This document shows, in pieces, positions 35,622 to 43,362 of a DNA stretch of 64,000 bases. The notes beneath the pieces are model-generated. The model searched no databases, was not told the DNA's origin, and worked only from the letters and a program-made list of their open reading frames with translations. A program made the translations under genes and the position numbers. Source of the stretch: Streptomyces violaceoruber (GTDB lineage: Bacteria; Actinomycetota; Actinomycetes; Streptomycetales; Streptomycetaceae); contig NZ_CP137734.1 in assembly GCF_033406955.1 (NCBI RefSeq), positions 2,604,001 through 2,668,000 of the forward strand, given 5' to 3'. How positions within the stretch are numbered: position 1 is the stretch's first letter; each line of letters begins with the position of its first letter.

Positions 35622-35951
35622 TCAGACCACGTCGGCCAGCTCCTCCAGCAGCCGCCGCTTGGGCCGGGAGCCGACCATCGACTTCACCGGCTCACCGCCG
35701 CGGAACACCATGAACGTCGGCATCGACAGCACCTTGTACGCGTTCGTGGTCGCCGGGTTCTGGTCGACGTTCAGCTGCACCACGCGGAACCGGTCACCCT
35801 CCTCCTCGGCCAGGGCGCTGAGCACCGGCGCCATCTGCCGGCACGGCGGGCACCAGTCGGCGGTGAACTCCACCAGCACGGGCAGCTCGGAGCCGATCAC
35901 CTCCGCCGCGAAGTCCGTGTCCGTCACCTCGGGCACCCCGCTGGTCTTCAT
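35622..35951 (-). CDS. Thioredoxin with WCPPC active site
   Basis: A 109-residue cytoplasmic thioredoxin. The active site reads FTADWCPPCRQMAP (Cys 34 and Cys 37), with proline where most thioredoxins have glycine, which usually changes redox potential. The cis-proline loop VLSMPTFMVFRGGE and the C-terminal helix are normal. The ATG overlaps the MerR regulator stop (ATGA at 35951-35948), so the two are translationally coupled and the regulator presumably controls its own operon. Likely role: disulfide reduction in response to the signal sensed by the MerR protein. Not clearly the housekeeping TrxA. Confidence 0.93.
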   Translation of the reverse strand: MKTSGVPEVTDTDFAAEVIGSELPVLVEFTADWCPPCRQMAPVLSALAEEEGDRFRVVQLNVDQNPATTNAYKVLSMPTFMVFRGGEPVKSMVGSRPKRRLLEELADVV

Positions 35952-36346
35952 CCGTGTCCTCCCAGTTCGCACTTGGGCTCCGGACCCCCCGGAGCCGCCG
36001 CCTCGGCCCGCGTCAGCTGTGCGGCGACCTGCGCGCGCACCGACGTGAGCTGCTCGATCAGCGTGTCCAGCTCGGCCAGCTTGCGCCGGTAGACCACGAG
36101 GGACGCCGGACAGGAGTCGCCCTCCGGGTGCCCGGCGCGCAGGCACTCCACGAAGGGGCGGGTCTCCTCCAGGTCGAACCCGAAGTCCTGGAGGGTCCTG
36201 ATCTGCCGCAGCAGCTTCAGGTCGTCCTCGTCGTAGGTCCGGTAGCCGTTGCCGCCCCGCCGCGCGGGCAGCAGACCCCGCGACTCGTAGTACCGCAGCG
36301 TCCGCGTGGTGGTCCCGGCCCGTGCGGCCAGCTCGCCGATTCGCAT
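35948..36346 (-). CDS. MerR-family regulator of the thioredoxin operon
   Basis: A 132-residue regulator: winged helix (MRIGELAARAGTTTRTLRYYESRGLLPARR), connecting helices, dimerisation helix YRRKLAELDTLIEQLTSVRAQVAAQL. Single cysteines lie in FVECLRAGHPEGDSCPAS and in the tail EPKCELGGHG; they could bind metal or sense thiol stress, but the classic SoxR Fe-S Cys4 cluster is absent. ATG at 36346 has no Shine-Dalgarno, while TACGTT lies exactly seven bases upstream, so the mRNA is probably leaderless. A 22-bp inverted repeat sits directly upstream. The next gene, thioredoxin, overlaps by four bases. Confidence 0.92.
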   Translation of the reverse strand: MRIGELAARAGTTTRTLRYYESRGLLPARRGGNGYRTYDEDDLKLLRQIRTLQDFGFDLEETRPFVECLRAGHPEGDSCPASLVVYRRKLAELDTLIEQLTSVRAQVAAQLTRAEAAAPGGPEPKCELGGHG

Positions 36347-36360
36347 GGGGACGAACGTAA

Positions 36361-36382
36361 GCCTTGACGCGGACGTCAAGGC
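36361..36382. promoter_or_regulatory. MerR-type operator upstream of merR-thioredoxin
   Basis: GCCTTGACG (36361-36369) and CGTCAAGGC (36374-36382) form a perfect dyad around CGGA, 15 bases upstream of the MerR ATG. MerR proteins bind such CTTGAC...GTCAAG dyads within promoters. The predicted -10 (TACGTT on the minus strand) lies just downstream, consistent with autoregulation. Confidence 0.75.
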
Positions 36383-36417
36383 AAGAAGCCCCGCGCGGGG
36401 GGTGCGCGGGGCTTCTT
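36383..36417 (-). terminator. Terminator 2 of the dicarboxylate symporter gene
   Basis: AAGAAGCCCCGCGC (36383-36396) pairs perfectly with GCGCGGGGCTTCTT (36404-36417), loop of seven bases. It abuts the MerR operator by zero bases, insulating it from transcription arriving from the symporter. Confidence 0.85.
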
Positions 36418-36424
36418 CGGGGGG

Positions 36425-36465
36425 CCGGGCGGCTGAGCAACGGGGGGAGCACCTCAGCCGCCCGG
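36425..36465 (-). terminator. Terminator 1 of the dicarboxylate symporter gene
   Basis: CCGGGCGGCTGAG (36425-36437) and CTCAGCCGCCCGG (36453-36465) are perfectly complementary around a 15-base loop. It lies 45 bases after the symporter stop and precedes a second hairpin, giving a tandem terminator. Confidence 0.8.
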
Positions 36466-36509
36466 GGTGTGCGGGAGCCGCCCCGGCACGCGGGGGCGTC
36501 GTACGGCCG

Positions 36510-37910
36510 TCAGGCCTTCGCCAGCTCCTTCTCGCCGCCCTGCTCGGGCAGGTCCGGCGCACCGGCGCCGTCACCGTCGGCGGGGCCGTGACCGTCGTCC
36601 AGGAGGGTCTTCTCGTCGAACGGGGCCCGGCCGGCCAGCACCTCGTTCACCCGGTCCTTGTCGATCTCCTTGGTCCAGGTGCCGATGAGGACGGTGGCGA
36701 CGGCGTTGCCGCCGAAGTTGGTCAGCGCGCGGGCCTCGCTCATGAAGCGGTCGATGCCGACGATCAGGCCGATGCCGTCCACCAGGGCGGGCTTGTGCGA
36801 CTGGAGGCCGCCGGCCAGCGTGGCGAGACCGGCGCCGGAGACACCGGCGGCGCCCTTGGAGGCCACCAGCAGGAAGAGCAGCAGCGGGATCTGCTCGCCG
36901 ATCGACATCGGCGTGCCCATGGCGTCCGAGATGAACAGCGAGGCCATGGTCATGTAGATCATGGTGCCGTCGAGGTTGAACGAGTAGCCGGTCGGGACGG
37001 TGATGCCGACCACCGGCTTGCTGATTCCGAGGTGCTCCATCTTCGCGATGAGGCGGGGCAGCGCCGACTCGGAGGAGGAGGTGGACAGGATCAGCAGGAA
37101 CTCGCGGCCCAGGTACTTGAAGAGCGAGAAGACGTTGATCCCGGCGACGACGCGCAGCACCGTGCCGAGCACCACGAAGAGGAAAATGACGCAGGTCGCG
37201 TAGAAGCCGAGCATCAGCACGGCCAGGCTCTTGAGGGCGTCGACGCCGGCCGAGCCGGTGACGGCGGCGATGGCACCGAAGGCACCGACCGGGGCGGCCC
37301 ACATGATCATCGCCAGGACGCGGAAGACCAGCCGCTGGATGTGCTCGATACCGCGCAGGACGGGCTGCCCGGCGTTGCCCATGGCCTGAAGTGCGAAGCC
37401 GCAGAGCAGGGCGATGAGCAGGGTCTGGAGCACCTCGCCCGCCGTGAAGGCGGAGACGATGGTGGTCGGGATGATGCCCATCAGGAAGTCGACGGTGCCC
37501 TTGGCCTCCGCGTCGACCTGCGCCTGGCCGGTCTCCTTGACGGCGTCGGTGACCGCGAGGCCCGTGCCCGGGTCCAGGATGTTGCCGACGATCAGGCCGA
37601 TGGCGAGCGCCACCAGTGACATGACCAGGAAGTAGCCCAGGGCGATGCCGCCGACCGCGCCGACCTTGGCGGCCTTGCGGACCGAGCCGATGCCCAGCAC
37701 GATCGTGCAGAAGATGATCGGGGAGATCATCATCTTGATCAGGTTCACGAAGCCGGTGCCGAGCGGCTTCAGCTCGGTGGCGAAGTCGGGGGCGGCCAGA
37801 CCGACGGCGATACCGAGGGCGACCGCGATGATCACGGCGATGTAGAGATAGTGCGTGCGGTCGCGCTTGGCTTTGGGTGCGGCAGGTGCCGTAGCGGCTT
37901 CGCTGGTCAC
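36510..37910 (-). CDS. Dicarboxylate/amino acid:cation symporter (DctA/GltP family)
   Basis: A 466-residue inner-membrane symporter, probably for C4-dicarboxylates. GTG at 37910 is preferred: AAGGAGG lies six bases upstream. It has about eight helices and the two re-entrant hairpins of the family: the serine-rich STSSSESALP motif, and SFNLDGTMIYM in TM7 (the NMDGT-type cation site is NLDGT here). The N-terminal 20 residues are Ala-rich and disordered, and the C-terminus is acidic. It is divergent from a CitA/DcuS-type kinase and its regulator, which very likely sense extracellular dicarboxylate and activate this gene. Tandem terminators follow the stop. Confidence 0.94.
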   Translation of the reverse strand: MTSEAATAPAAPKAKRDRTHYLYIAVIIAVALGIAVGLAAPDFATELKPLGTGFVNLIKMMISPIIFCTIVLGIGSVRKAAKVGAVGGIALGYFLVMSLVALAIGLIVGNILDPGTGLAVTDAVKETGQAQVDAEAKGTVDFLMGIIPTTIVSAFTAGEVLQTLLIALLCGFALQAMGNAGQPVLRGIEHIQRLVFRVLAMIMWAAPVGAFGAIAAVTGSAGVDALKSLAVLMLGFYATCVIFLFVVLGTVLRVVAGINVFSLFKYLGREFLLILSTSSSESALPRLIAKMEHLGISKPVVGITVPTGYSFNLDGTMIYMTMASLFISDAMGTPMSIGEQIPLLLFLLVASKGAAGVSGAGLATLAGGLQSHKPALVDGIGLIVGIDRFMSEARALTNFGGNAVATVLIGTWTKEIDKDRVNEVLAGRAPFDEKTLLDDGHGPADGDGAGAPDLPEQGGEKELAKA

Positions 37911-38064
37911 GGCGGCCCTCCTTGACGACGTCGTCGGCATCACCGGCGTGCGGCTCACGTCCGGGGGTGTGTAGCGGGGACTGGGTGACTATCTCCCGGC
38001 GTGTGAGCGCGGTCACCCTTGCGTTCATTTAGTTCACAATCCAGCCACGAGGGAGACTGGCGGC
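37911..38064. promoter_or_regulatory. Divergent promoter region, symporter and two-component genes
   Basis: A 154-base gap expected to hold the regulator's binding site. An AT-richer patch around 38020-38042 (GCGTTCATTTAGTTCACAAT) is the best promoter/operator candidate; TTCA...TTCA repeats are typical of CitB-family targets. No clear dyad. GAGGGAGA precedes the kinase ATG. Confidence 0.4.
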
Positions 38065-39723
38065 ATGCACCTCCGCGTCCCGAGACCCCGCAGCCTGGCG
38101 GGGCAGCTCTTCGCCATGCAGGCCGTCCTGATAGCGGTCGTCGTGGTCGGGTACGCGCTGTTCAGCTACATCAGCGACCGGGGGCAGGCGGAGGAGGCGG
38201 CCGGGCGCCAGGCCAGGGCGGTGTCGCTGGCGATCGCCGACTCGCCGTCCGTGGCGGAGGCCATCCGCACCCCGGACCCGACGGCACTCCTCCAGCCGTA
38301 CGCGGTGCGGGTCATGCGGGACACGGACGTGGACTTCGTGACGATCATGAATCCGGAGGGCATCCGCTGGACCCACCCCGAGCCGACGGAAATCGGCCAC
38401 CTCTTCCAGGGCCACATCGAGCGTGCGCAGCGGGGCCAGACCTTCACCGAGACCTACACGGGCACGCTCGGCCCCTCGGTGCGGGCGGTCACACCGATCG
38501 TGGACGACGGCCGGATCGTCGGCCTGGTCAGTGCCGGGATCAAGGTCGAGGAGATCAGCAAGCGGGCGCAGGAGCAGCTCACGGCCCTGTCGGGGGTGGC
38601 GGCGGGGGCGCTGCTGCTCGGCGCGGTCGGGACGTACGTGATCAACGCGCGGCTGCGCCGGCACACGCACGGCATGAACGCCGACGAGCTGAGCCGGATG
38701 CACGACTACCATCAGGCGGCGCTGCACGCGGTGCGGGAGGGGCTGCTGATGCTGGACGGGCAGTACCGTGTCGCGCTCATCAACGACGGCGGACGGGAGC
38801 TCCTCGGCGTGCGCGGTGACGTGGTCGGCGCCTCGGTGGCGGACCTGGGGCTGCCCTCGCAGCTGACGGGGGCGCTGCTGGCCTCGGAACCCCGGGTGGA
38901 CGAGGTGCACCTGGCGGCGGAGCGGGTGCTGGTGGTGAACACCTCGCCGGTCTCCGGCGGTGAGCGCCGGGGGACGGTGGTGACGCTGCGGGACGTGACG
39001 GAGTTGCAGTCGCTGACGGGCGAGCTGAACTCGGAGCGCGGATTCACCCAGGCGCTGCGCTCCCAGGCGCACGAGGCGGCGAACCGGCTGCACACGGTCG
39101 TCTCGCTGATCGAGCTGGGGCGGGCGGAGGAGGCCGTGGAGTTCGCGACGGCCGAGCTGGAACTGGCACAGGCCCTCACCGACCAGGTGGTGGCGGCGGT
39201 GAGCGAGCCGGTGCTCGCGGCGCTGCTGCTGGGCAAGACGGCGCAGGCCAACGAGCGGGGAGTGGAGCTGGTGGTGTCCCAGGACAGCCGACTGGACGAC
39301 GGACTGCTGCCGCCGTCGCTGCCCGCCCGGGACCTGGTGACGATCCTGGGCAACCTGGTGGACAACGCGGTGGACGCGACGCAGGGGGCGGTGCCGTCGC
39401 GGGTGACGGTGGCGGCGTACACGGAGGCTTCCGGCGCCGGCGGCTCCGAGCTGGTGCTGCGGGTGTCGGACACCGGTGCCGGGGTCGATCCCGCCCACGC
39501 CGACCTGGTCTTCCAGCGGGGCTACTCGACCAAGCCGGCCGGGGAGGGCGGACGCGGCCTGGGGCTCGCCCTGGTCCGGCAGGCGGTGCGGCGGCACGGC
39601 GGCGCCCTGACCGTCACGGAGGCGGAGGGCGGCGGCGCCCGCTTCGAGGCCCGGCTGCCGCTGGGTGACGGAGCGGCACCGGCCGCCGCGGCGGGCAGAC
39701 CGGGCGCCGGGGGTGCGCTGTGA
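38065..39723 (+). CDS. CitA/DcuS-type sensor histidine kinase
   Basis: A 552-residue membrane kinase. TM1 (about 15-35) and TM2 (about 175-195) enclose an extracytoplasmic PASC-type sensor domain with FVTIMNPEGIRWTHPEPTEIG and SVRAVTPIV, typical of citrate/C4-dicarboxylate receptors. A cytoplasmic PAS domain follows (GLLMLDGQYRVALINDGGREL), then the SPOB_a-type helix with phospho-histidine in RSQAHEAANRLHTVVSLIELG. The HATPase has NLVDNAVDAT, SDTGAGVDP and GGRGLGLALV. GAGGGAGA lies nine bases before the ATG. Its stop overlaps the regulator's GTG by four bases. It is divergent from the dicarboxylate symporter, so it is likely the symporter's sensor. Confidence 0.94.
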   Translation: MHLRVPRPRSLAGQLFAMQAVLIAVVVVGYALFSYISDRGQAEEAAGRQARAVSLAIADSPSVAEAIRTPDPTALLQPYAVRVMRDTDVDFVTIMNPEGIRWTHPEPTEIGHLFQGHIERAQRGQTFTETYTGTLGPSVRAVTPIVDDGRIVGLVSAGIKVEEISKRAQEQLTALSGVAAGALLLGAVGTYVINARLRRHTHGMNADELSRMHDYHQAALHAVREGLLMLDGQYRVALINDGGRELLGVRGDVVGASVADLGLPSQLTGALLASEPRVDEVHLAAERVLVVNTSPVSGGERRGTVVTLRDVTELQSLTGELNSERGFTQALRSQAHEAANRLHTVVSLIELGRAEEAVEFATAELELAQALTDQVVAAVSEPVLAALLLGKTAQANERGVELVVSQDSRLDDGLLPPSLPARDLVTILGNLVDNAVDATQGAVPSRVTVAAYTEASGAGGSELVLRVSDTGAGVDPAHADLVFQRGYSTKPAGEGGRGLGLALVRQAVRRHGGALTVTEAEGGGARFEARLPLGDGAAPAAAAGRPGAGGAL

Positions 39724-40412
39724 GCACCGCCGACTCGCAGCCCATCCGGGTCCTGGTCGTCGAGGACGACCCGGTCGCCGCCGACGCGCACGTGATGTAC
39801 GTCGGCCGGGTGCCGGGGTTCGTCGCGGTCGGCAAGGCGCACACCGGTGCGGAGGCCCGCCGCATGCTGGACCGCACGCCGGTCGACCTGCTCCTGCTCG
39901 ACCTGCACCTGCCGGACGTGCACGGACTCCAGCTGGCCCGGTCACTGCGGGCGGCGGGACACCACACCGACGTGATAGCGGTGACGTCGGCGCGGGACCT
40001 GACGATGGTGCGCGAGGGGGTGTCGCTGGGCGTCGTCCAGTACGTCCTGAAGCCCTTCACCTTCGCCACCCTGCGCGACCGCCTGGTCCGCTACGCGGAG
40101 TTCCGGGGCACCGCCGGGGAGGCCAGCGGCCAGGACGAGGTGGACCGCGCCCTGGCCACCCTCCGCGCCCCCGGCCCCGCGGCCCTGCCCAAGGGCCTGA
40201 GCGGCCCGACCCTGGAGCGGGTGACGGGCGCCCTGCGCGGCGCGGCCGAGGGCCTCACGGCCGCCGGGGTCGCGGAAGCGGTGGGCATCTCCCGCATCAC
40301 GGCCCGGCGTTACCTGGAACACCTGGTGGACGCGGGCCGGGCGGGCCGGAGTCCGCAGTACGGTCAGGTGGGGCGGCCGGAGCTGGTGTACCGGTGGGTG
40401 CGGGGCCGGTGA
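39720..40412 (+). CDS. CitB/DcuR-type response regulator
   Basis: A 230-residue regulator. The receiver domain has E15/D16/D17, phospho-acceptor D61 in LLLLDLHLPD, TS switch and K111. The C-terminal part has the unusual CitB-family helix-turn-helix LTAAGVAEAVGISRITARRYLEHL. It starts with GTG overlapping the kinase stop (GTGA at 39720). It likely activates the symporter gene. Its last 116 bases overlap, on the opposite strand, the 3' end of the STAND ATPase gene, so the two convergent transcripts are antisense to each other over the helix-turn-helix region. Confidence 0.94.
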   Translation: MSTADSQPIRVLVVEDDPVAADAHVMYVGRVPGFVAVGKAHTGAEARRMLDRTPVDLLLLDLHLPDVHGLQLARSLRAAGHHTDVIAVTSARDLTMVREGVSLGVVQYVLKPFTFATLRDRLVRYAEFRGTAGEASGQDEVDRALATLRAPGPAALPKGLSGPTLERVTGALRGAAEGLTAAGVAEAVGISRITARRYLEHLVDAGRAGRSPQYGQVGRPELVYRWVRGR

Positions 40413-42759
40413 GCCGTGCCGCCCTGCGGGCCTGCTCGGCCTCCTTGGGCGAGCCCGCGCGCTCGTAGGCGTCCGCGGCCTGCGTCATACGTACGCGCGC
40501 CCGCTCCGCGTCCCCGGCCGTCTCGTGCACGAGCCCGAGGGCGTACAGCGTCCGGGCGGCACCGTGCCAGTCCTCGAACTCCTCGCAGATGTCCAGACTG
40601 TCGAGGCAGGCGGTCACGGCTTCCGCCGTACGGCCGCGTGCGTTGAGGGCGACGGCGTAGTTGTGCCGGGCCCTGCCCTCGCGGGGCCGGTCCCCCGTCT
40701 CCCGGTAGAGGCCGAGAGCGGATCGCAGGGCGTCGAGGGCCTCGTCCACGCGCCCGGACTTGCGCAGTATCAGGGCGAGGTTGTTCCACACGCCGGCCTC
40801 GCTGTGCCGGTCGCCGGTGCGACGGAAGAGGCCGAGCGCGAGCCGGAAGGCGTCCACGGCGTCGTCGACCTGCCCGACGTCGCCCAGGATGGCGCCGAGG
40901 TTGGACAACGCCATGGCCCTGCCGTTGTCGTGGCCCAGGGAGTCGTACAGATCGTGCGCCCGTCGGTGGGCGTCGTACGCCTCCCTGAGACGGCGGTTGC
41001 CCCGCAGCGCGGTCCCCGTCCTGTTCCATGCGGCGGCCTCGGCGGCCTCGTCGCCCGCCCGGCGCGCGGCGGCGCACACGGCCCCGCACACGGTGACCGA
41101 GTCGTCGAAGCGGCGCCGCCAGTCCAGGTACTCACCGAGCGCGCCGGCGAGCCGTACGGCGTCGGCGGCCAGCTGCCGGTCCGTCGCCCACTGGACGGCG
41201 GCCACGAGCCCGGCACGCTCCGCGTCGAACCAGGCGAGTGCCTCCTCACGGCTCCGGAACGGCCCGGTCTCCTCGTCGTCCTCCGTGCGGGGCTTCAGGC
41301 GGGCGTCCGCCGCGCGGGCCCGCTCCAGGTAGTGCCGCAGCACACGCGCCCGCGCGGCGTCACCCTCTGCACGGGCCACCACTCCCGCCCCGAACACCCG
41401 CACCAGGTCGTGCAACCGCCACCATCCGCGCGTGCGCCCCCTCTCCACTAGGTGCGCCCGGGCAAGGGCGTGTTGGCCACGCACAGGAGGTCGGTCGGCA
41501 CTGACCAGCGCGGCGACGACCTCGTCACTCACCTCGGGCCCCGGCGCGAGTGCAAGCAGGCGCAGCAGCCGGGCCTGCTCGGGCGGCAGCCGGCGGTAGG
41601 ACAGCTCGAAGGCGGCGCGGACGCTGCGCTCGCCGTCGTCGAGCTGGTCCAGCCGGTCGTGGGCCTCGGCCAGTTCCGCCACGAGTTCCCTCACCGGCTT
41701 GCCCGGATCGGCCGCCAGCAGGGCCGCCGCGATCTGCAGGGCCAGCGGAAGGTGCCCGCAGAGGCTCGCGAGTCGGCCGGTCGTGCCGGGGTCGTCGCCC
41801 ACCCGGCCGTCGTGCGGATCGGCGATCCGCAGGGCGCGGGCGAGGAGTTCGTACGCCTCCCTCGTCCCGAGTTCGTCCAGGGGGAGGAGCCGTGCACCGA
41901 GTTGGGGCAGCCGGTCGCGGGACGTGACCAGGACGCGGTGCCGGAAGTCGCCCGGCAGGAGAGGCCGTACCTGCTCCGCCGAGGAGGCGTTGTCGGCCAG
42001 GACCAGCATCCCGCCGCGCTCACCGGCCCGAACGGCCAGCGTCGAGCGGTAGAGCGCGGCCCGCTCGTCCGTCGTCGTGGGCATGTGTTCCGGCGGGGTG
42101 CCGAGAGCATGCAGCAGGGTTCGCAGACTTCGGTCCGCGGTGACGGGTTCCCGGTCGTAGCCGTGCAGGTCGATGAAGAGGATTCCGCCGGGGAACCAGC
42201 CCCGTTCCCAGGCGAGGTGCGCGGTCTCGACGGCGAGCGCGGTCTTGCCGATGCCGCCGAGACCGGACACGGAGGCGACCGGCGCCGCGGCGGACTGCGC
42301 ACCGTCCGGGTCCAGCGCCCGCAACAGGTCCTCGGTCTCACGGTCCCGACCGATGAACCCGCCGGGCCTCGGCGGCAGGCCCGTCATCGCCTCCGGGACG
42401 GCCGTCCCGCCCTCCTGGACCACGACCTGTACGCCGACCACCTCGCGCAGGAAGACCCCGCCCCGGAAGTCGGTGTGGTCGCCGCCGTACCAGGACGCCC
42501 CGCTGCCCGGCGCGGACCGCTCCATGGCCCGTGCGACGGCACCGGCGACGCCGGACGGCCCGGCGGCGAGCAGCTCCGCCACCGTCTCGCCCCACTCCCG
42601 TACGGCATCCCGTCGCGCCGGTTCCGCCGCCGCCTTCGCGATGTCTCGTACGGACACGCCGGCACCGAGCCCCAGCACCCGCGCCAGCGCCTCCACCGCC
42701 CGTCGTCCACCGTCCCCGCCCGCACCCTCGGCCAGGGCCGCCAGCAATGCCGTTTCCAT
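40297..42759 (-). CDS. STAND NTPase: N-terminal signalling motif, NB-ARC, winged helix, TPR repeats
   Basis: An 820-residue NLR-like protein. A helical domain (1-85) leads to motif YGGDHTDFRGGVF (91-103) and a beta-prone VVGVQVVVQEG. NB-ARC: Walker A SGLGGIGKTALAV (near 170), Walker B GMLVLADNAS, sensor RHRVLVTSRDRL, GxP-type CGHLPLALQ. Winged helix follows (FELSYRRLPPEQARLLRLLALAP), then a linker and about six TPRs (ALSNLGAILGDVGQVDDAVDAFRLAL and relatives). No SARP or other DNA-binding domain, unlike AfsR. GGGAGG lies about ten bases before the ATG. It is 30 bases downstream of a membrane-protein gene. The motif recurs at the C-terminus of the phosphorylase-like protein encoded divergently, suggesting the two signal together. 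The Pro-rich tail is translated antisense to the response regulator. Confidence 0.92.
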   Translation of the reverse strand: METALLAALAEGAGGDGGRRAVEALARVLGLGAGVSVRDIAKAAAEPARRDAVREWGETVAELLAAGPSGVAGAVARAMERSAPGSGASWYGGDHTDFRGGVFLREVVGVQVVVQEGGTAVPEAMTGLPPRPGGFIGRDRETEDLLRALDPDGAQSAAAPVASVSGLGGIGKTALAVETAHLAWERGWFPGGILFIDLHGYDREPVTADRSLRTLLHALGTPPEHMPTTTDERAALYRSTLAVRAGERGGMLVLADNASSAEQVRPLLPGDFRHRVLVTSRDRLPQLGARLLPLDELGTREAYELLARALRIADPHDGRVGDDPGTTGRLASLCGHLPLALQIAAALLAADPGKPVRELVAELAEAHDRLDQLDDGERSVRAAFELSYRRLPPEQARLLRLLALAPGPEVSDEVVAALVSADRPPVRGQHALARAHLVERGRTRGWWRLHDLVRVFGAGVVARAEGDAARARVLRHYLERARAADARLKPRTEDDEETGPFRSREEALAWFDAERAGLVAAVQWATDRQLAADAVRLAGALGEYLDWRRRFDDSVTVCGAVCAAARRAGDEAAEAAAWNRTGTALRGNRRLREAYDAHRRAHDLYDSLGHDNGRAMALSNLGAILGDVGQVDDAVDAFRLALGLFRRTGDRHSEAGVWNNLALILRKSGRVDEALDALRSALGLYRETGDRPREGRARHNYAVALNARGRTAEAVTACLDSLDICEEFEDWHGAARTLYALGLVHETAGDAERARVRMTQAADAYERAGSPKEAEQARRAARLTGPAPTGTPAPAAPPDRTADSGPPGPRPPGVPGNAGP

Positions 42760-42789
42760 CCGCGCCGTACCTCCCTGCCGGAGGGACGA

Positions 42790-43329
42790 TCACGCCGCCT
42801 TCGCGTACCACACGACCTGCGCGGCGAGCCCCGCCACGGCGAGCGCCTCCAGCACCGAGAGCGCGACGAGCAGCCGGGTGGCGTCCCCGTTCACCCAGAA
42901 AACGACCAGCGCCGCCAGGGGTACCGCGCAGAACGCCGTCAGGTCGATCACGGTCTGGATCGTCTTGCGGGACCGGCGCCGGGTGTCGCTCCGGTGGTAC
43001 GCCTCCCACCCGAAGGTCGCGAACCCGCTCGTGTGCGCCGCCAGTTCGGCCAGCTTGGGTCCCAGATCATCCCGCACATATAGCCCGATCGCGGAGATCT
43101 TCTCGTCGTTGACGAGGTAGGTCCACCCGAGGACGAGGCACACCGGCGGCAGCGCGAGGAGCATCGACGGCTGCTCCGCCTGGGCGGTGGCGGCGATGAC
43201 GGCGGCCACGACGGCGAGCGTCACGTAGAGGAGGTTGTCCCGGAACCCGATTCTGGCCCTCTGCTCGCTCTTCACGCTCTCGTACTCGGCGAGCAGCAAC
43301 TGCCCCACCGTGACGTCCTGTTCCGGCAC
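42790..43329 (-). CDS. Small four-helix integral membrane protein of the STAND module
   Basis: A 179-residue protein. GTG at 43329 is chosen for AAGGGA at suitable spacing; the longer frame to 43998 is antisense to the phosphorylase-like gene and is rejected. Layout: a cytoplasmic N-terminal helix (VGQLLLAEYESVKSEQRARIGFRDN), two helices (about 31-50 and 56-74), a soluble middle with GWEAYHRSDTRRRSRKTIQT, two more helices (about 127-145 and 151-173). It resembles four-TM proteins found beside NB-ARC and other conflict-system genes in actinobacteria. A membrane-acting effector is possible, but I cannot assign a Pfam family. It is the first gene of an operon with the STAND ATPase, and its start is 33 bases from the divergent phosphorylase start. 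Confidence 0.85.
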   Translation of the reverse strand: MPEQDVTVGQLLLAEYESVKSEQRARIGFRDNLLYVTLAVVAAVIAATAQAEQPSMLLALPPVCLVLGWTYLVNDEKISAIGLYVRDDLGPKLAELAAHTSGFATFGWEAYHRSDTRRRSRKTIQTVIDLTAFCAVPLAALVVFWVNGDATRLLVALSVLEALAVAGLAAQVVWYAKAA

Positions 43330-43362
43330 TCGAATCCCTTCTCCCAGCGGTAACTTATGACT

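Noticed and set aside
35462..35713. Plus-strand frame over the predicted small RNA
   Set aside because: It has no start with a ribosome site, crosses the promoter and a perfect terminator and shows no codon bias.
40297..42759. SARP-type antibiotic regulator (AfsR-like)
   Set aside because: NB-ARC and TPR parts are present, but the N-terminal winged-helix and BTAD regions of SARPs are missing, replaced by the GGDHTDFRGG motif region.
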